From: Branchiostoma belcheri
Lineage: Eukaryota; Chordata; Leptocardii; Amphioxiformes; Branchiostomatidae
DNA length: 64,000 nt
Assembly: GCF_001625305.1 (NCBI RefSeq)
Contig: NW_017803965.1
Location: 1,181,865 to 1,245,864, forward strand
Direction: 5' to 3'
In this document: positions 12,991 to 25,465 of the stretch, piece by piece
Numbering within the stretch: the first letter of the stretch is position 1
Layout of the letters: each line of letters starts with the position of its first letter
Notes under the pieces: model-generated
What the model saw: the letters and a program-made list of their open reading frames with translations, nothing else
The model's database searches: none
What the model was told of the DNA's origin: nothing
Program-made: the position numbers and the translations under genes

Positions 12991-14463
12991 AAGGTAAAAA
13001 GGTTCAATTTTATCCTGATTCTGTAAAGTCATATTTCAAACGATAACTGAGATAGCAAACATGATACCATCAGTGATTTTGTTTTAAAATCTTAATCTTT
13101 ATGAAAGCTTTGATTTAATGATGTGATGACGCCAAATATTGCGGGGATTTTGACACATGCGTTTTTTCATAAATAGTACAGAATGTAGGGAAAAGGTAAG
13201 ATGGTTTAAAGGAAGTTGAAGTTCGTCTTAGCTTTTTCAATCACCAAGGAGACACATAGTCTTCCTTAAAAATGTCATGCAAGAGACGTATTACAATTAT
13301 GTATGCAACCTCTTAGTCTAGTTCAAGGCAGGAAGGTGGCAACCTAGCCAGAGGAGGGCTCTACAATGTAGCAAATCAGTACAAACTAACAATTCAAGTT
13401 CATACGTTTATAATGTTTTTACTTGTACTATTTACATCTATTCTCAAAGATTCTCTGGGAAACTAAAATTTTCGTCCCTGGTATCAACGTGTCATTTAAG
13501 CGGAGGCTAAAAGAAAAAAATGACATACAATTATTTGCAAGTGATGTTATTAAATTGCTATCTGGAACGGCCAAGAGATTCTTAGTTGTCCATGCTTCTT
13601 TTGAATGTGTCTGCCTACATCTGGTAGCTTCTCAGAAAGAAATGGAAAGGTTCTTCAAGCTTTCTTACATGTAATTGTGTGCCTGTGGTCATGTGGGATT
13701 TCTATGATGTAGCCAAAACCATCTTTTCCTACAAGAAAGAAGGTAAGTGCTTACAGAGGTTTCTATGTAGTTCGTTAAGAACCTTGCTAGACAACTTGTC
13801 ACCTTTAGGTGGCTACAGATCACCACCTTTGAGCTAGCAAAATGACAAACTCACACAAGTTACTCCAGTATAATGATTAGGTCATACAACTAGGGTACGA
13901 ATCATGTAGATATCTGATACTGTAAGAATTCTCGAAAATTGGTAGAAGAACCTATCTTGAAAAAAAATAGCAAAGCATATGCGTTACACGCTTGTTGTAA
14001 GAATGGTGAAAATAAAATGTCTTTTGATACTTCTCCACACCATGACATTTTACCCTGTACATCTGTACCTGTGGTGTACCAAAAGACACGAATCCCTACA
14101 TAGGCTCCATACCGATTGTATTCGCCGAATAAAATGAGAAATAACACATCGTCTTGAAGTAAAACATTGATGATAACAAATGAAGAATGAATAGAGAAAT
14201 CGTGTCTAGGAAAATGGTTTTTATGTTGGAACTACATACCTTAGTTGCGGCTGAAACGTTGTCGTCTTTCGTTTAGCGACTTGGGGTTCACTAATTTGTA
14301 TATCCGGGTCAGCCTTATTTCTGCATATCTAGCGTGTGTTATAGCTTGTTTATTGTAACACTGTTGCATCTGAATACCCAGTGACAGCACACCTCCAACC
14401 CGGTGTGTTTTTAATTTGTCTCTTCTTTCATGCACAAATATCGGAGGTGTTATCTACCATACA

Positions 14464-14474
14464 AAGATGGCGGT
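14464..14474 (+). promoter_or_regulatory. YY1/Pho-type motif
   Basis: AAGATGGCGGT, one mismatch from the long YY1 consensus AAnATGGCGGC. It sits in the spacer between genes A and B. Function unproven. Confidence 0.25.
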
Positions 14475-17094
14475 TTCTTGTCAAGTACAGCACCTGTGTT
14501 ATGTAGGTTTCCCTGGCGAAATTGATGCCTCTGTATTTCAGGGGTCGACTACTCTACGCTATGCACACAGGGTCAAAGATGTAACCATCGATCAGCAAAA
14601 CGGAACGAATTCCAACGAAAATTGTAGTTATCGTTGATAAAATTACACAGACGTGCGTCGGGATTCTACGAAGGAGCACGGATGTAGCTAAATCATGTAA
14701 ACCACAAATGTAATTCAGGTATAGCCAAAGTGCTCTTCTACAAATATCTCGTACTGTAACGAGAGTCCGAATCCAATATGTAATATTTTTTTTTCTATCA
14801 TACAACATATTCGTTATATTTCGTGGGGCGTTCTTGATGAAATTGCGTGCAATCTCCCCCATATATGGACTCGCACCACAATTAAGTCCTGTTCTAAAAC
14901 ACGTAGGAATCATTTATTACGAAGTTGTGTTCAGAATTAAACATAGCAAACCTGTCAAGTTCGTGCCCATCTGCAATCCGTTATACCGTCTTCATTACAA
15001 TGTAATATTCTTTTTCCAATTAAGCTCTGTCTACTGCACATAATCTGATGAAAATAAATGAACGGTAGGAAACGTAGAGGTATAGAATGGCTATGAACTC
15101 CGGTTTTCACAATAAACCTAACGAAATTGCATAAATACAAATAGAATTACCTTTTGTAGGAGATGGTGGTTTCCTCTGCAGCCACCAACGTCGGTGTCCA
15201 AACTCCCCACTAGATTGTCTTCATCCTTGAGAAGTTATATTTTCACATCTCCACCTCCGACAGCTATCATAATTTTTCTCAGAGTTCGTCTTCGAGGTCG
15301 CGTCTATACGTTTGTTATTAATTACATCCATCAGAGCTATCATAAAGGGGTCAGAGAAAACGACTGGAGTCACGTATTCAGACTGGATGTCGCCTAATTG
15401 ATTTAATAAAAGCTACGTAAGTAAGACAAATGTGCCGAATGACATGTACTATCGATTCGTGTTCTCCTATTCGTGGGCTGATGCCTGGACGTCATGCATG
15501 CTCCAATGGAGTTAATCTCTTTGGACTCACTCAGGAATAAAACATTGACATAATCATGTCAGCAATTTATTCGTCAATCTTGTCGGGTTCGTGGAAAGGG
15601 TTTTGGTTTTGTCGTGTATAGGACGTAGTTGCTATTCCTCTGACGTTTCTGAAGTTGTTAAACTCTTGTCGTGTTGTTTGACAGGTACAATTTAACTCGG
15701 ATTGTAAGGCTACGCCCTGGGGTGCTTTTTTTGTTTTGGGGCATACTAGGGACGTGTATATCTGAAGAAATTCGCATTCAGTTCAGTAATTGTGACATTT
15801 TTTACCGTAAATGGGTCGAGGATATTTCAGTAATGGTTATAAGTGTACAGAATTAGCTTTAGCGTGAAGTCCAATCTACACTAACTACCTACAAGACCGT
15901 GTTTTATATACCCAGGAAAAGAAATAGCACCAAAACAATTGAATGCGTTTGAGACGCATTCTTTTCAGCAGTTTGCACTATATCAAAACATTAGGCGTAA
16001 TCGTTACATATTACACAGGTTTAACATATTTTAAAAGAGATACAGACAAAAAAATATAGGTAGCTATAAAGTGGGTGTCTATTGTTCCTAAACCTAGCCT
16101 CATAAGCCAGATTCGATAAAAAAATAAGCTAGCTCACATATTATATTTCTGTGTAGACATAACTCATTATAATTTTGTTTGTAAATTATCATATGTGGCT
16201 CACTGTAGCTGAAGTTTTCGAATCAGATATCCTGAACCGTACCGGCAAATAACCACATGTTCGAACCCAAAGCCCAATACAACTATTGGAAAAACAACAA
16301 ACTTGAACTCTCCCATCGAAGACGTGGTAGATTAATTTCTTCTTATGGCCTGTTACTAATAAGAAGAGTTGGTCTGCACACCGGTGTGTCTAGACATCCC
16401 GTGCACTCCATATAACCCGTGGATATTGCTTATACGAAACATGAAGCGTTATACAGGCGCTTTTGTCGAAATCAGCAAATCACTCTCTTCCCCCTCCACA
16501 AGATCCATTTGCTGATTGCTCGGGCAAGTATCGTTCATTCTAGTCCAGAGTTAAGCTGCTGCCTTTTCATCTTCCTCTGAGGTATTCCTGTGTTGGACTA
16601 ACTACGGCCACTCTGGGTGGAAAGTGGGCATATTGGATAGACCAGAGACCTTCCCTGATTGCAAGAAACTGCACATAAAACCGATAAGCGCAGATCCAGA
16701 AGGATCCCCCGCTCCGACATTGTCTTACAAGTGATCTTTTAAAATCGACCTGTTGAATGAAGCTATTTGTATTAATGATGGCGGAAGATTTGTATAGGTC
16801 TGTGGCATTTGGATCTGGCTGGCGGACTTTGTTTGTGACTGAGCTTTGAACAATTTGGCTACATTTTGAGATTTACATAGGAAACATGGTACACATTGCT
16901 CTGATCTGAACTTTTCGCCTCTCACATGACCAGTTTTGAGTCGTTACAAGTCTTAACAACTTGCCCCTGGGTCCTCTACTTGCAGCCTATTGCCGGCCCC
17001 ATATTGACTTATTTTATCCTTAGTATAGAATTTCCTGCGAGATTTTATTCATTGTCATTAACATCATTAACATTGGTAAATGTAACATCTTTAG

Positions 17095-17100
17095 TTTATT
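17095..17100 (-). terminator. Candidate poly(A) signal AATAAA for gene B
   Basis: On the minus strand AATAAA occurs at 17095-17100, about 640 bases past the gene B stop codon, with a second at 17044-17049. I saw no AATAAA nearer the stop. Downstream GU-rich elements were not assessed, so the real 3' end is uncertain. Confidence 0.3.
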
Positions 17101-17734
17101 AGTAAAAAGATATACCAAATAAGTTTATACTATGGATAGACAAGTGTGCACTTATTTATAGTTTCTGTTGTGTACAAAAGAACGTGTGCTATTACTACTA
17201 ATGTCCCAAATGTGTCTACATGAAAAAGATCGTCGAAGAATATTTACAAAACACTTACCCATCTATTTCTATGCAATATTACATTGTGATATACACAAGC
17301 AAATGATATATGTATCTATTTCTGTAGGACTTTCGGTATAAGTTGTATTTTTCGCCGTGTCTATACGTAGTATGTGACCCAATGATTGTCAAGAGCGATA
17401 CACATAAAAGTACTAAACTTCGCTATTTGGCGAGAAACGATGATATAGAAATAGTCAAACTTGTGATGCGTAGCAATAGTTTTGCTGTGTCCGAGTTAGT
17501 AGTGTCCCAAGCAGCTTTGTGCATGTATATAGTAAACATATCTGAATCATAACCATCTACAGTATATCCTACCCGTACATGTTTTGTACAATATCCTAGC
17601 AGGCCATTGCAGCCTACTCACTACAGATTATGAAAAAAAATGATGTAGAATTATATTTTAGATTTGCTTCTGACTACAGATAAGGTACTGGTAGAAAGAT
17701 TTGGATGTGTAGTAGTAGTAGTATATTTTTGGTG

Positions 17735-17869
17735 TTAGTTTAAGTCAGTTTCCAGGGCAGTGCCGGTGTGTGCTCTGAACGCTTCTTCCTCGTGCCTTTG
17801 TTTCATTCGCTTCATCTTCATCCGTCTGTTCTGGAACCAAATCTTCACCTGCCTGTCTGTCAGGTTCAC
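17735..17869 (-). CDS. Gene B exon 3: homeodomain residues 38-60 and tail
   Basis: After the acceptor TTACAG the exon reads [25 protein letters not shown], then an acidic segment HEEEAF and a short tail to the stop at 17735-17737. All DNA-contact residues of helix 3 are intact. Confidence 0.95.
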   Translation of the reverse strand: MNLTDRQVKIWFQNRRMKMKRMKQRHEEEAFRAHTGTALETDLN

Positions 17870-20800
17870 CTGTAAGTATACAAACGACAACGACATGTTC
17901 TTGTTTTGCCAAAACAATGTTTTGAGAAGCAATACTTTCAATGTATCTTCACGCCATGTATGCTGTACACTACACTGTGCGTTTTAACCAAGATCGGCAA
18001 CGAAACCTATCTATATTTTCCTTACTCAACCAGACAAACCTTCCATTAAAAACATATCTATTCTTTAACTGAAGTATAACTGAAAAGCGAAAAGAAATTG
18101 AATATATCTAATGATGTTTAGCGTTATTTCAATCTGTTAACTGCATATGTGCACCGTGTTTTGTTGTGACCTGTACTTAGACCAGGGTATACGTAGCAAA
18201 AATGTGCAATAAAGGTATTCATTTTTAAAAGGATTGTGACAAAACATAGGGACCTTATAGATCCAGTTAGACATCACAAACTTGATCGTACATGGAAAGC
18301 ATGGATGCAATTTTGGATGGTAGATTTGCTAACACGACAACACATGTGCAGTTTTACATACAAGTTGCTGGGTTGAGAGAAGCATACGTTGGTTGCACTG
18401 AAAAATGGAAGTAAAATTTTTTTGTTGCCTCATACTTAGAGATGACTAACATGGGAGTTATAGATTTTAAAATTTCCAAATATATATTTGACACACAGTT
18501 AGTTTAACGTAGCCATGATTAAATTTAAACGCTGTGTACCGTAGCCAACCATGCATATATAACCAGTTACATTTACCCAACCACCTCCGCAAATCTAATT
18601 TTGTTTTTCTCTCACACACAAATGTTTTACACGAAATCTTTTCTTCTTGAACATCACAAAGAGTGTACCATTTGAGTAAGAATTTCGTTAACAAATGCAT
18701 TAAATGAACACTGCACGGCATTTGTTTATAATTTGGTACCTAGTACTGCAACAGCAAATTCTTGCGTTGATTTGATTTTGCCGTAAACGTAAGTGTTGTA
18801 CATGTATATTACTATCGTCCACATGGATTCACAGTAATACTTACACAGTAAGACTGCTAGTTAGAAATCCTACCGAAGCAGCTTATATTTTGTTTATTTT
18901 TTATATTGATTGTATAAGTAAACTCCTACTGTTATTGTGTATCCAAGTATACCAGCAACAAATTTAGATCTTGAATAATTTTTAGCTGTACGTTGCAATG
19001 GTAATAAATACATGTTATGTATTACGAGTGTCAGATAAACAATAAAAGAAAGGTGCAATGATATGTATATATAAGTATATCTTTGATATATGTTGTGTAC
19101 GTAAACTCCTACTGTTGTTGTGTATCCAAGAATACCAGCAGCAAATTTAGAACTTGACTAGTTTTTAGTTGTATGTTACAACGATGTTATGTATTTGAGT
19201 GTCATATAAACGATAAAAGAAAGGTGCAATGATATACATATATGTATATATGAGTATATATTTGGTATAGATTGTATAAGTAAACTCCCACTGTTATTGT
19301 GTATCCAAGAATACCAGCAACAAATTTGAAACTTGACTAGTTTTTAGTTGTATGTTGCAATGATGTTATGTATTTGAGTGCCATATAAACGATAAAAGAG
19401 AGGTGCAATGATATACATATATGTATATATGAGTATATATTTGGTATAGATTGTACAAGTAAACTCCCACTGTTATTGTGTATCCAAGAATACCAGCAGC
19501 AAATTTAGAACTTGACTAGTTCTTAGTTGTATGTTGCAATGATAAGGTCATATAAACGATACAAGAAAGGTGTAATGGTTTGTATATATGAGTATGACCT
19601 TGCGTGCTATCTCTCCCCTTTGCTCCCTTGTGATGTACATGTTGTAGAGAAATTCCTTCTCTAGTTCCAGAAGTTGAACCTTGGAGTACGGACAACGTTT
19701 CTTCCTAGAGCTCTGAAGCTTCCACCAGACATCCGAACCTGCAACAACAACCAGAACATTCGCTACATCACTCAACTTAAAAATCCACGTGCAGGACAAT
19801 TCAGTAAACAACATATTGTAAACACACACACGTTACCATACCCCACATGGAAAGGAAAATTCTTGACTCTTTTGGTACCGCATTTTCTAGTGACCGAAAT
19901 GTTTGTAATCCAAGAATTTTGTTCGAAGAAAACTATATTATGGAGTTAAAGATATAAGGTGAAAAGATGCCTTCAATTTTTTTCGAAGAAAATAAAAAAA
20001 CTGAGAGTCTAAAAAAGTAGATCGTAGTTGTAGACAGTTTATAAACAAACTATAACATGTGTTCAGGGTTTGGTGAGAAAGAGATTTTGCGCCAAGAACA
20101 TTTTCAGAGTAGGTGCCACTTGTCCGTTTTTGTTTATCATCGGAAATCAGAATAGGAAAAACATATTTTGGATCCTCACGATTTTACGGTCAGGGTCAAC
20201 TCATTTTCACAGCATGAAATGGCCTGATAAATTTCTGAACGACGTGATAAAAAAGTTGAACATCCAAACACATTTTCACGGTTTCATTCTTTAGATACAT
20301 ATGGTGTCTCTGAAACGATCTCTATAATATCAAGTCGCTTTATGATTACATTTATTAGATAGGTATTAGCATCACATTCTATCTATGACAAAAAGGAAGG
20401 AAAAATGAATTAAAAAGCACCTGCATGTATTTCATAACAGTTTAGTATTGAGCATATTTTGATTAGTAAACTAGACCAGAAAGAAACAGGTATCATTGCA
20501 ATACACTTTTGCGGGATAGCGCCAAAAAGTTATCATTTATTAATCTGCTTCAAATCTCTCGCTCGTTTAATCTAGCTCTATCTAGTCACTATATTGTGTG
20601 ACAAGAACAAGGAAAATACATTTTTAAGTCTATGATATTTTATATGTATATATAGTCAAGTCAAGACCTATCGGTAAAGTGTTAGGTTTGCGTTAGGTAG
20701 CCATAGGTAAGGGTTAGATATTTACAAATGTACATGAATGTTGTGGTATACCATTCGGATCGGCATCTGTGTCCCCACTGCAGTGTGCAGTGTCTCCTTT

Positions 20801-21028
20801 CTTGGAGTCCTTAGAGCAGCCACTATCCTCACTGGCTGACCTTTCGATGTTGGCGGGACAGAGACCAACTTGGAAGCGTTTGTCGTTGTCTAAGTTGGCG
20901 CTATGCCCCTCCTGAAACCCGTGATACATGTACCTCTGTCCGTAAAGCCATGTGGGGGAAGGGAACATGCGATGCGTCGCACAAAACGAAGAAAATCCGG
21001 AGGTCCCATTGTAATGTATGTAAGACAT
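17735..21028 (-). CDS. Gene B: posterior (Abd-B class) Hox gene, probably Hox11; three exons, 183 aa
   Basis: The coding sequence joins 20752-21028, 19599-19738 and 17735-17869 on the minus strand (277+140+135 nt, 184 codons with stop). Phases agree (1, then 0). The protein is short: N-terminus 1-92, a junction Gly, then SDVWWKLQS, the homeodomain at about 103-162, and a 21-residue tail ending ALETDLN. Homeodomain features [41 protein letters not shown]16, W48, N51 and R53 are all intact. The paired Trp before the homeodomain recalls the PBC-contact Trp of groups 9/10. The homeobox intron lies between codons 37 and 38, seven codons before the gene A intron. The end of the homeodomain, MKMKRMKQR, is identical to gene A and suggests close kinship. 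Expected role: nuclear posterior patterning factor. The Hox11 label is inferred from order and is not certain. Confidence 0.93.
17870..19598 (-). other. Gene B intron 2 (inside the homeobox), 1.7 kb
   Basis: Donor GTCATA, acceptor ATACTTACAG, at homeodomain 37/38. Its 5' third is filled by four copies of a ~180-bp tandem repeat. The remainder is AT-rich without recognisable coding potential. Confidence 0.9.
18905..19597. repeat. Four tandem copies of a ~180-bp unit abutting a splice donor
   Basis: The landmark AACTCC(T/C)AC(T) recurs at about 18921, 19103, 19282 and 19462, spacings 182, 179 and 180. Each unit carries GTGTATCCAAG, ATACCAGCA, TTTTTAG(C/T)TGTA, GTGCAATGATAT and TATATGAGTAT. Copies 2-4 are clearly closer to each other than to copy 1. 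The fourth copy is shortened and its TATATATGAGTAT end runs into the GTCATA donor of gene B exon 2. Confidence 0.9.
19599..19738 (-). CDS. Gene B exon 2: WW motif and homeodomain residues 1-37
   Basis: The exon encodes SDVWWKLQS, then the homeodomain from [10 protein letters not shown] to GEIARK. It ends AAG|GTCATA between homeodomain codons 37 and 38. Reading on into the intron gives VILIYTNH instead of the conserved NLTDRQ, so splicing here is required. The donor is weak (C at +3, T at +5). Confidence 0.94.
19739..20751 (-). other. Gene B intron 1, 1.0 kb
   Basis: From GTATAC to the acceptor TTGTTGTTGCAG. AT-rich. The plus-strand ORFs at 19674-19949 and 20070-20294 are unlike known proteins. 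Nothing else seen. Confidence 0.8.
20752..21028 (-). CDS. Gene B exon 1: N-terminal 92 residues
   Basis: Starts [12 protein letters not shown] at an ATG with G at -3. It contains an aromatic patch ([14 protein letters not shown]) and then a Ser/Asp/Lys-rich hydrophilic stretch ending DADPN. I place the donor at AATG|GTATAC because it is the site that leaves phase 1, as exon 2 requires, and it makes a Gly codon across the junction. The donor is weaker than consensus at +5. Confidence 0.85.
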
Positions 21029-21202
21029 CGCGTCTCGGTCATCCGAGTGATTCTGACTTGTACTTAAACTTTAAGACGTCCTGCTGGGAGCCTTTCGGGA
21101 CTGTTTGGCGCACCTTAAAGACACCTCCGAGGCAATTGGCGGAGAGGCCCTCGGTACAGAGGTTAAAGGTTGCTCGGTCGTTATTACATTTGCGGGTATG
21201 TA

Positions 21203-21219
21203 GGGGGAGGGGGGGGGGT
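21203..21219 (+). promoter_or_regulatory. Poly-G tract in gene B 5' flank (possible G-quadruplex)
   Basis: A run GGGGGAGGGGGGGGGG lies about 175-190 bases upstream of the gene B ATG. It could fold as a G-quadruplex on the non-template side or bind GC-box factors. Its position near the promoter is suggestive only. Confidence 0.3.
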
Positions 21220-24200
21220 GAGTGGTGAAGAAAAGAAATTCGACTCCAATGCCTGCTCTGAGCTTTACGATTCTGTAACATTAACGACAAGATTATCAGA
21301 TTGGTAGAAATACTTTTGACGTTACAACGATAATCATAACACAGTACAACTAGTACTAGTACTATTTGTGGAGAAGCAATAGCCTTTTTGTCCTAGAAAC
21401 ACCCTCGACATTTATCTTTGTATTAAATTTGATTTGTTACAGTTGAAGGAGGAGAGAATATAAATAATGTTCTTTGAGGGAAATTGCAATGCGATCATCT
21501 TATACCTATGTCCTGTGCATCATCTAAAACCCTCTCACCATGCCCCGTACATACACCTGACAGGCCGTTCTTCATATCCAATTCCACAGCGTCTTACAGG
21601 CACTACAACTTCATTATAGCCGGAGAACTTGAGCTAACTTCATACACAAAAACCAATCATACTCCCTCACTGTCAGCTTTAAATGCGTGTAGCTTCCCGC
21701 AGCTATATAACATTACGCAGGCTATGACCTCCCAGTGACCTAAAAGTTGCTGCCAAACTTTTTTCCAGCGAACTTTATAAACGTGTCTGCTTTACATCAC
21801 GTGCGATGGTTTCACCTTACTGTAAACATTAGTAAATACATCACCGGATTATCTTTTCATCTATGCGGATTAAAAGTATTTCTTTGGATGATGCATTTTA
21901 AGTGAACGGATTTCTATTGATTATTCCTACTTTTCGCTAATCACTGATACGGAAATTTAGTTCCAACTCGTCATATTGGACGTATGTATAGCAAAGGTAG
22001 TAGTCAATCAGCAATATTTATAGTGTGAATGTTTGTTCGACGAATAGAACGTTAACTTGTGAATATTTTAACATTTTGGATCAGATATGGACCTAAAGCT
22101 CAGGCCTAACTTCGAATGTGGTAGTCGGTGTAGTAGAACTAAAAGCAGTGTTCTCACTATGAAGAATTCTTTCACACACATCAGAAAAAAAAATCACGGA
22201 AAAGGCGTTTAGACATGTGTTTAGTTGTGAAGAGATTGTGACAAAAGTAGGAGGAGCAACACGTTGTTGTCTTCGCCATTCGTGTATTGTTTTCCTTGTT
22301 TGTTTTTCATTTCGTCTTCTAAGTGACCATGAAACAGATATTAGAGGAATAATCATTTTATACGTACATAACTTTGCATGCCAAATCATAGTATACTGCT
22401 ATAGAATTTATAGATCACGCTATAGGATACATTTTCTAGAATATGATCAGTAAAGCTTGAAAGGACAGTAAAAAAAGATGCATTTAGATTAATTTTTATC
22501 TTTTACAGTTCTTGTAACAGACATTCGTTCTAAAATTGAATCGGTGTACGGTAAAACAACAGAGAATGCTTCGTTACAAAGACGAGTCCGGTAAAAACAA
22601 ATTTAAGACCACATACCGGCTAGAAACAATCCAAAAATATTACACATGTAGCTTACTATGTGGTGACAATATTAGCTTGAACACGCCGAATAAAAGTTAT
22701 TCTGGATTTGTGAGGAACAACAACAAAATATTAGATTCAACTCTTCCTAGTTCTATTTACCATGTACGGCCTGGATAATTTTCGTGAAAAATATATGGCT
22801 TCTTTTGATGGAAAGTAATCTGTACCATTCCATACAGGATACTTTACTTTTTAGTAAATATATTTCACAAGGTATGTAACGTTACTATGTTGAGAAAGTG
22901 TGGTTTTGTCTGTCTGCATATGTGATATGTTGAACCAAAAGTATACCAGAATAAAAGAAAAAAATAAGCCATGAAAGATCCATAGAGAAGCGTCCAATTA
23001 TAGTTAATCTGGTAAATCGTTGCTATCCCCGAGTCATTGTGGTAAAAATAGGAGTAAAAATTGATCGCTTTGGTGGGTCAAGCCGCTTATGTTATACATT
23101 ATTTAAGAACAAAATGTTCTGTGCTCTGTCAGAGAAAAATCAGCTTCGCCTCAACCATAATTACAATGGTACTACTGGCTAGACCGTTTTCTATAAGTAA
23201 TATTAAATCGGCAGAGAACAAAATTCAGTCTAAATAGCCGGTTTTAAATAAAAAGGGGAGAGAACGAAACATATTTGATAAAGGATAGAATATGTTGGGA
23301 CGTATGTACGTACTACATTCGGAAGTGTATCGTGACTAAATACCTTAAATGATTCAGTGGTAGCACGGTATCATTACTCTGTTTGACAGTGATTGATATA
23401 AGTAAATACATGTTATTTTCTTTATAGATAACGAAATAAACATATACTGGTTAGGTAAATGTCTGTGCGACGTAAAATGCAAACATGTGAACACTGTTTG
23501 GACCGACCGAAACAGACCTAATTCAGGGACATTGGAATACATGTCCATAGAAAATTGTCGACTTTCTGATATCTTCAACTTGCGATTAGAAGTATTCTGA
23601 GCAATTTCGATACTACATCTTGAAGATTTGTTAGTCTATCCAGCATCAACGCAACAGTATTACAAAATATAATTCTATTTTACAACGAGAGCTGTTCTTT
23701 CGTTGAGGAGTAGAGAGATATAGTAGGGAAAATATGCACAATACTCTTTTCTTGGCTTGAATGTTCGCTAGAATTTGTAGTTGATTAGCCCACAAAGCTC
23801 TCAGCAAAAATGATTTCCTGTTCTGTATTTTTTGTCTTCCCTCAACCGCAGCTGTTTTCAATATTTCTGTCGTACCCTTCGGACAAGGAAGTTGTATTCT
23901 CTGTGATATGAAACATACTCTGAAAAACAACGTATTGTGTGGGAGGAAACTGTGTAGTATTTGCTGAACAAGGTTTGTAAAGCAACGGCTTAATCGTAGC
24001 TAATATAGTGTTTTGTATATCTACTAAATGTGCTCAAAAACTAGGTGTACTTTAATACAAACAGTATAGTAGACGTTGTTCTATAGAAATGATATGGAAC
24101 AGCAGAGCAACAGAGCATACCAACGCTCTGTCCTTCAGTCGGAAAACAAGCAGAGAAAAACCGTTTTTGTAGGGCATTTTTGCACCAGTCTTCAAGTTTT

Positions 24201-25465
24201 TCATGGCGAATAATGTCCTCAAAGTAAAATATAGAATCCCCTTGATAATTTTATAATCTAGTAGAATATATACAACAAGAAAGAGAGCTTAGAAATGCGT
24301 GTATAAGAATGTTAGTTTCCGCGTTTTGAACAGTGGCTACAGTATCGCTCGTTCATGCTTTATGTAAGTACGCGTCTAAACTATGCAAAAATGTATTAAA
24401 TAACTGACATAATCCCACATTTATATATTTGAGATACACGGGCACATGTAGTTGAATATATGAAGGATAATAATTTTCAGAAATCCAGCGTGGAAAAGGA
24501 CAGTTGGACAGGTAAATTAAGTGTAAGGAAAAAACTGTATGTACACAACTTGATTTTCAGTAGAAACGTATTGCCACATACACAGTGTTTTCATTGTGTG
24601 CTTGATTCACAACTCATGCCATTTCTGTACTTGAATTGTAAGAAATCCTGTCCTAAAAAGAATTGGTTTATAGAATTCTGATAAAGAGTTGCGTCCTAAA
24701 GCAAGATTTTTCGTTAGCTACTACATGCTACATGTATGTTACAGGTAGCAATGGTACATAGATGGCCTGTCTTTTACTCAATGTTCATAACCAAGTGTTA
24801 GCTACTATACAGAATCTGTCTATGTATCGTTGACATGATTCGTCCATATTCTGATATGAACATATATTCTGCTCTCTTTTTCTAAGTTTTACGGAATTAA
24901 ATCTACTCTATGTCACTGATCGAAACAAACTCGATGTGTTGCCTACCAGAAAAAAACGTCTTCTAAATCGAACTAATTTTGAAAACGCTTTAGGTCAAAA
25001 GTTTTGTCTTCGAAATATGCTCTGTCTATCTGTGGTTTTGAAGCGAGCCAAGTTGTGTTGCCTTGTTAGAACTAAACTACTTCCGTGTTCTTGAAACATA
25101 CTTTTTCTAGTCACCGTACATAAAAAATACTACGCCCCTTTCCACTATATATATATTTCTTTTTACTTTTTGTGTGTTTTGTTGTCTTTTAGATCGTACT
25201 TTTACATCTTGCATTCCAGTTATGAAATTTAAGTCCAAATGCACAACTCTAATGCTGGTTGTTGTACAGTCACTCATTTCAGAATTACCATCTAGTAAAA
25301 AGAGAGTTTATAGTTCATAATATAGACCGCTATGTAAGATTCTACACTTACCTTCCTTGATATGTGTATGTGTATCCTCTTCAGTTTCCGTCGAAGTCAA
25401 TGTGTACTATTATGTATGGGTGAGGGTGGTGATTTTGTTTTAATAATGGGAATAGCTGCAGCATG

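Larger units (their letters stand above)
6301..17094. other. Spacer between genes A and B (about 11 kb), no gene recognised
   Basis: AT-rich, with only short unrelated ORFs on both strands (for example 9099-9440, 11154-11450, 14554-14913). None matches a family I know and several overlap on opposite strands. Specific sites: a nuclear-receptor DR2-like element (12977-12990), a YY1-type motif (14464-14474), and an 11-bp inverted repeat with 26-nt loop (16470-16480 / 16507-16517, AATCAGCAAAT). In a compact Hox arrangement this DNA is the expected home of enhancers for A and of distal elements for B. Confidence 0.7.

Noticed and set aside
16250-16275. GTTCGAACCC as a tRNA B box
   Set aside because: No A box at a suitable distance and no cloverleaf can be drawn.
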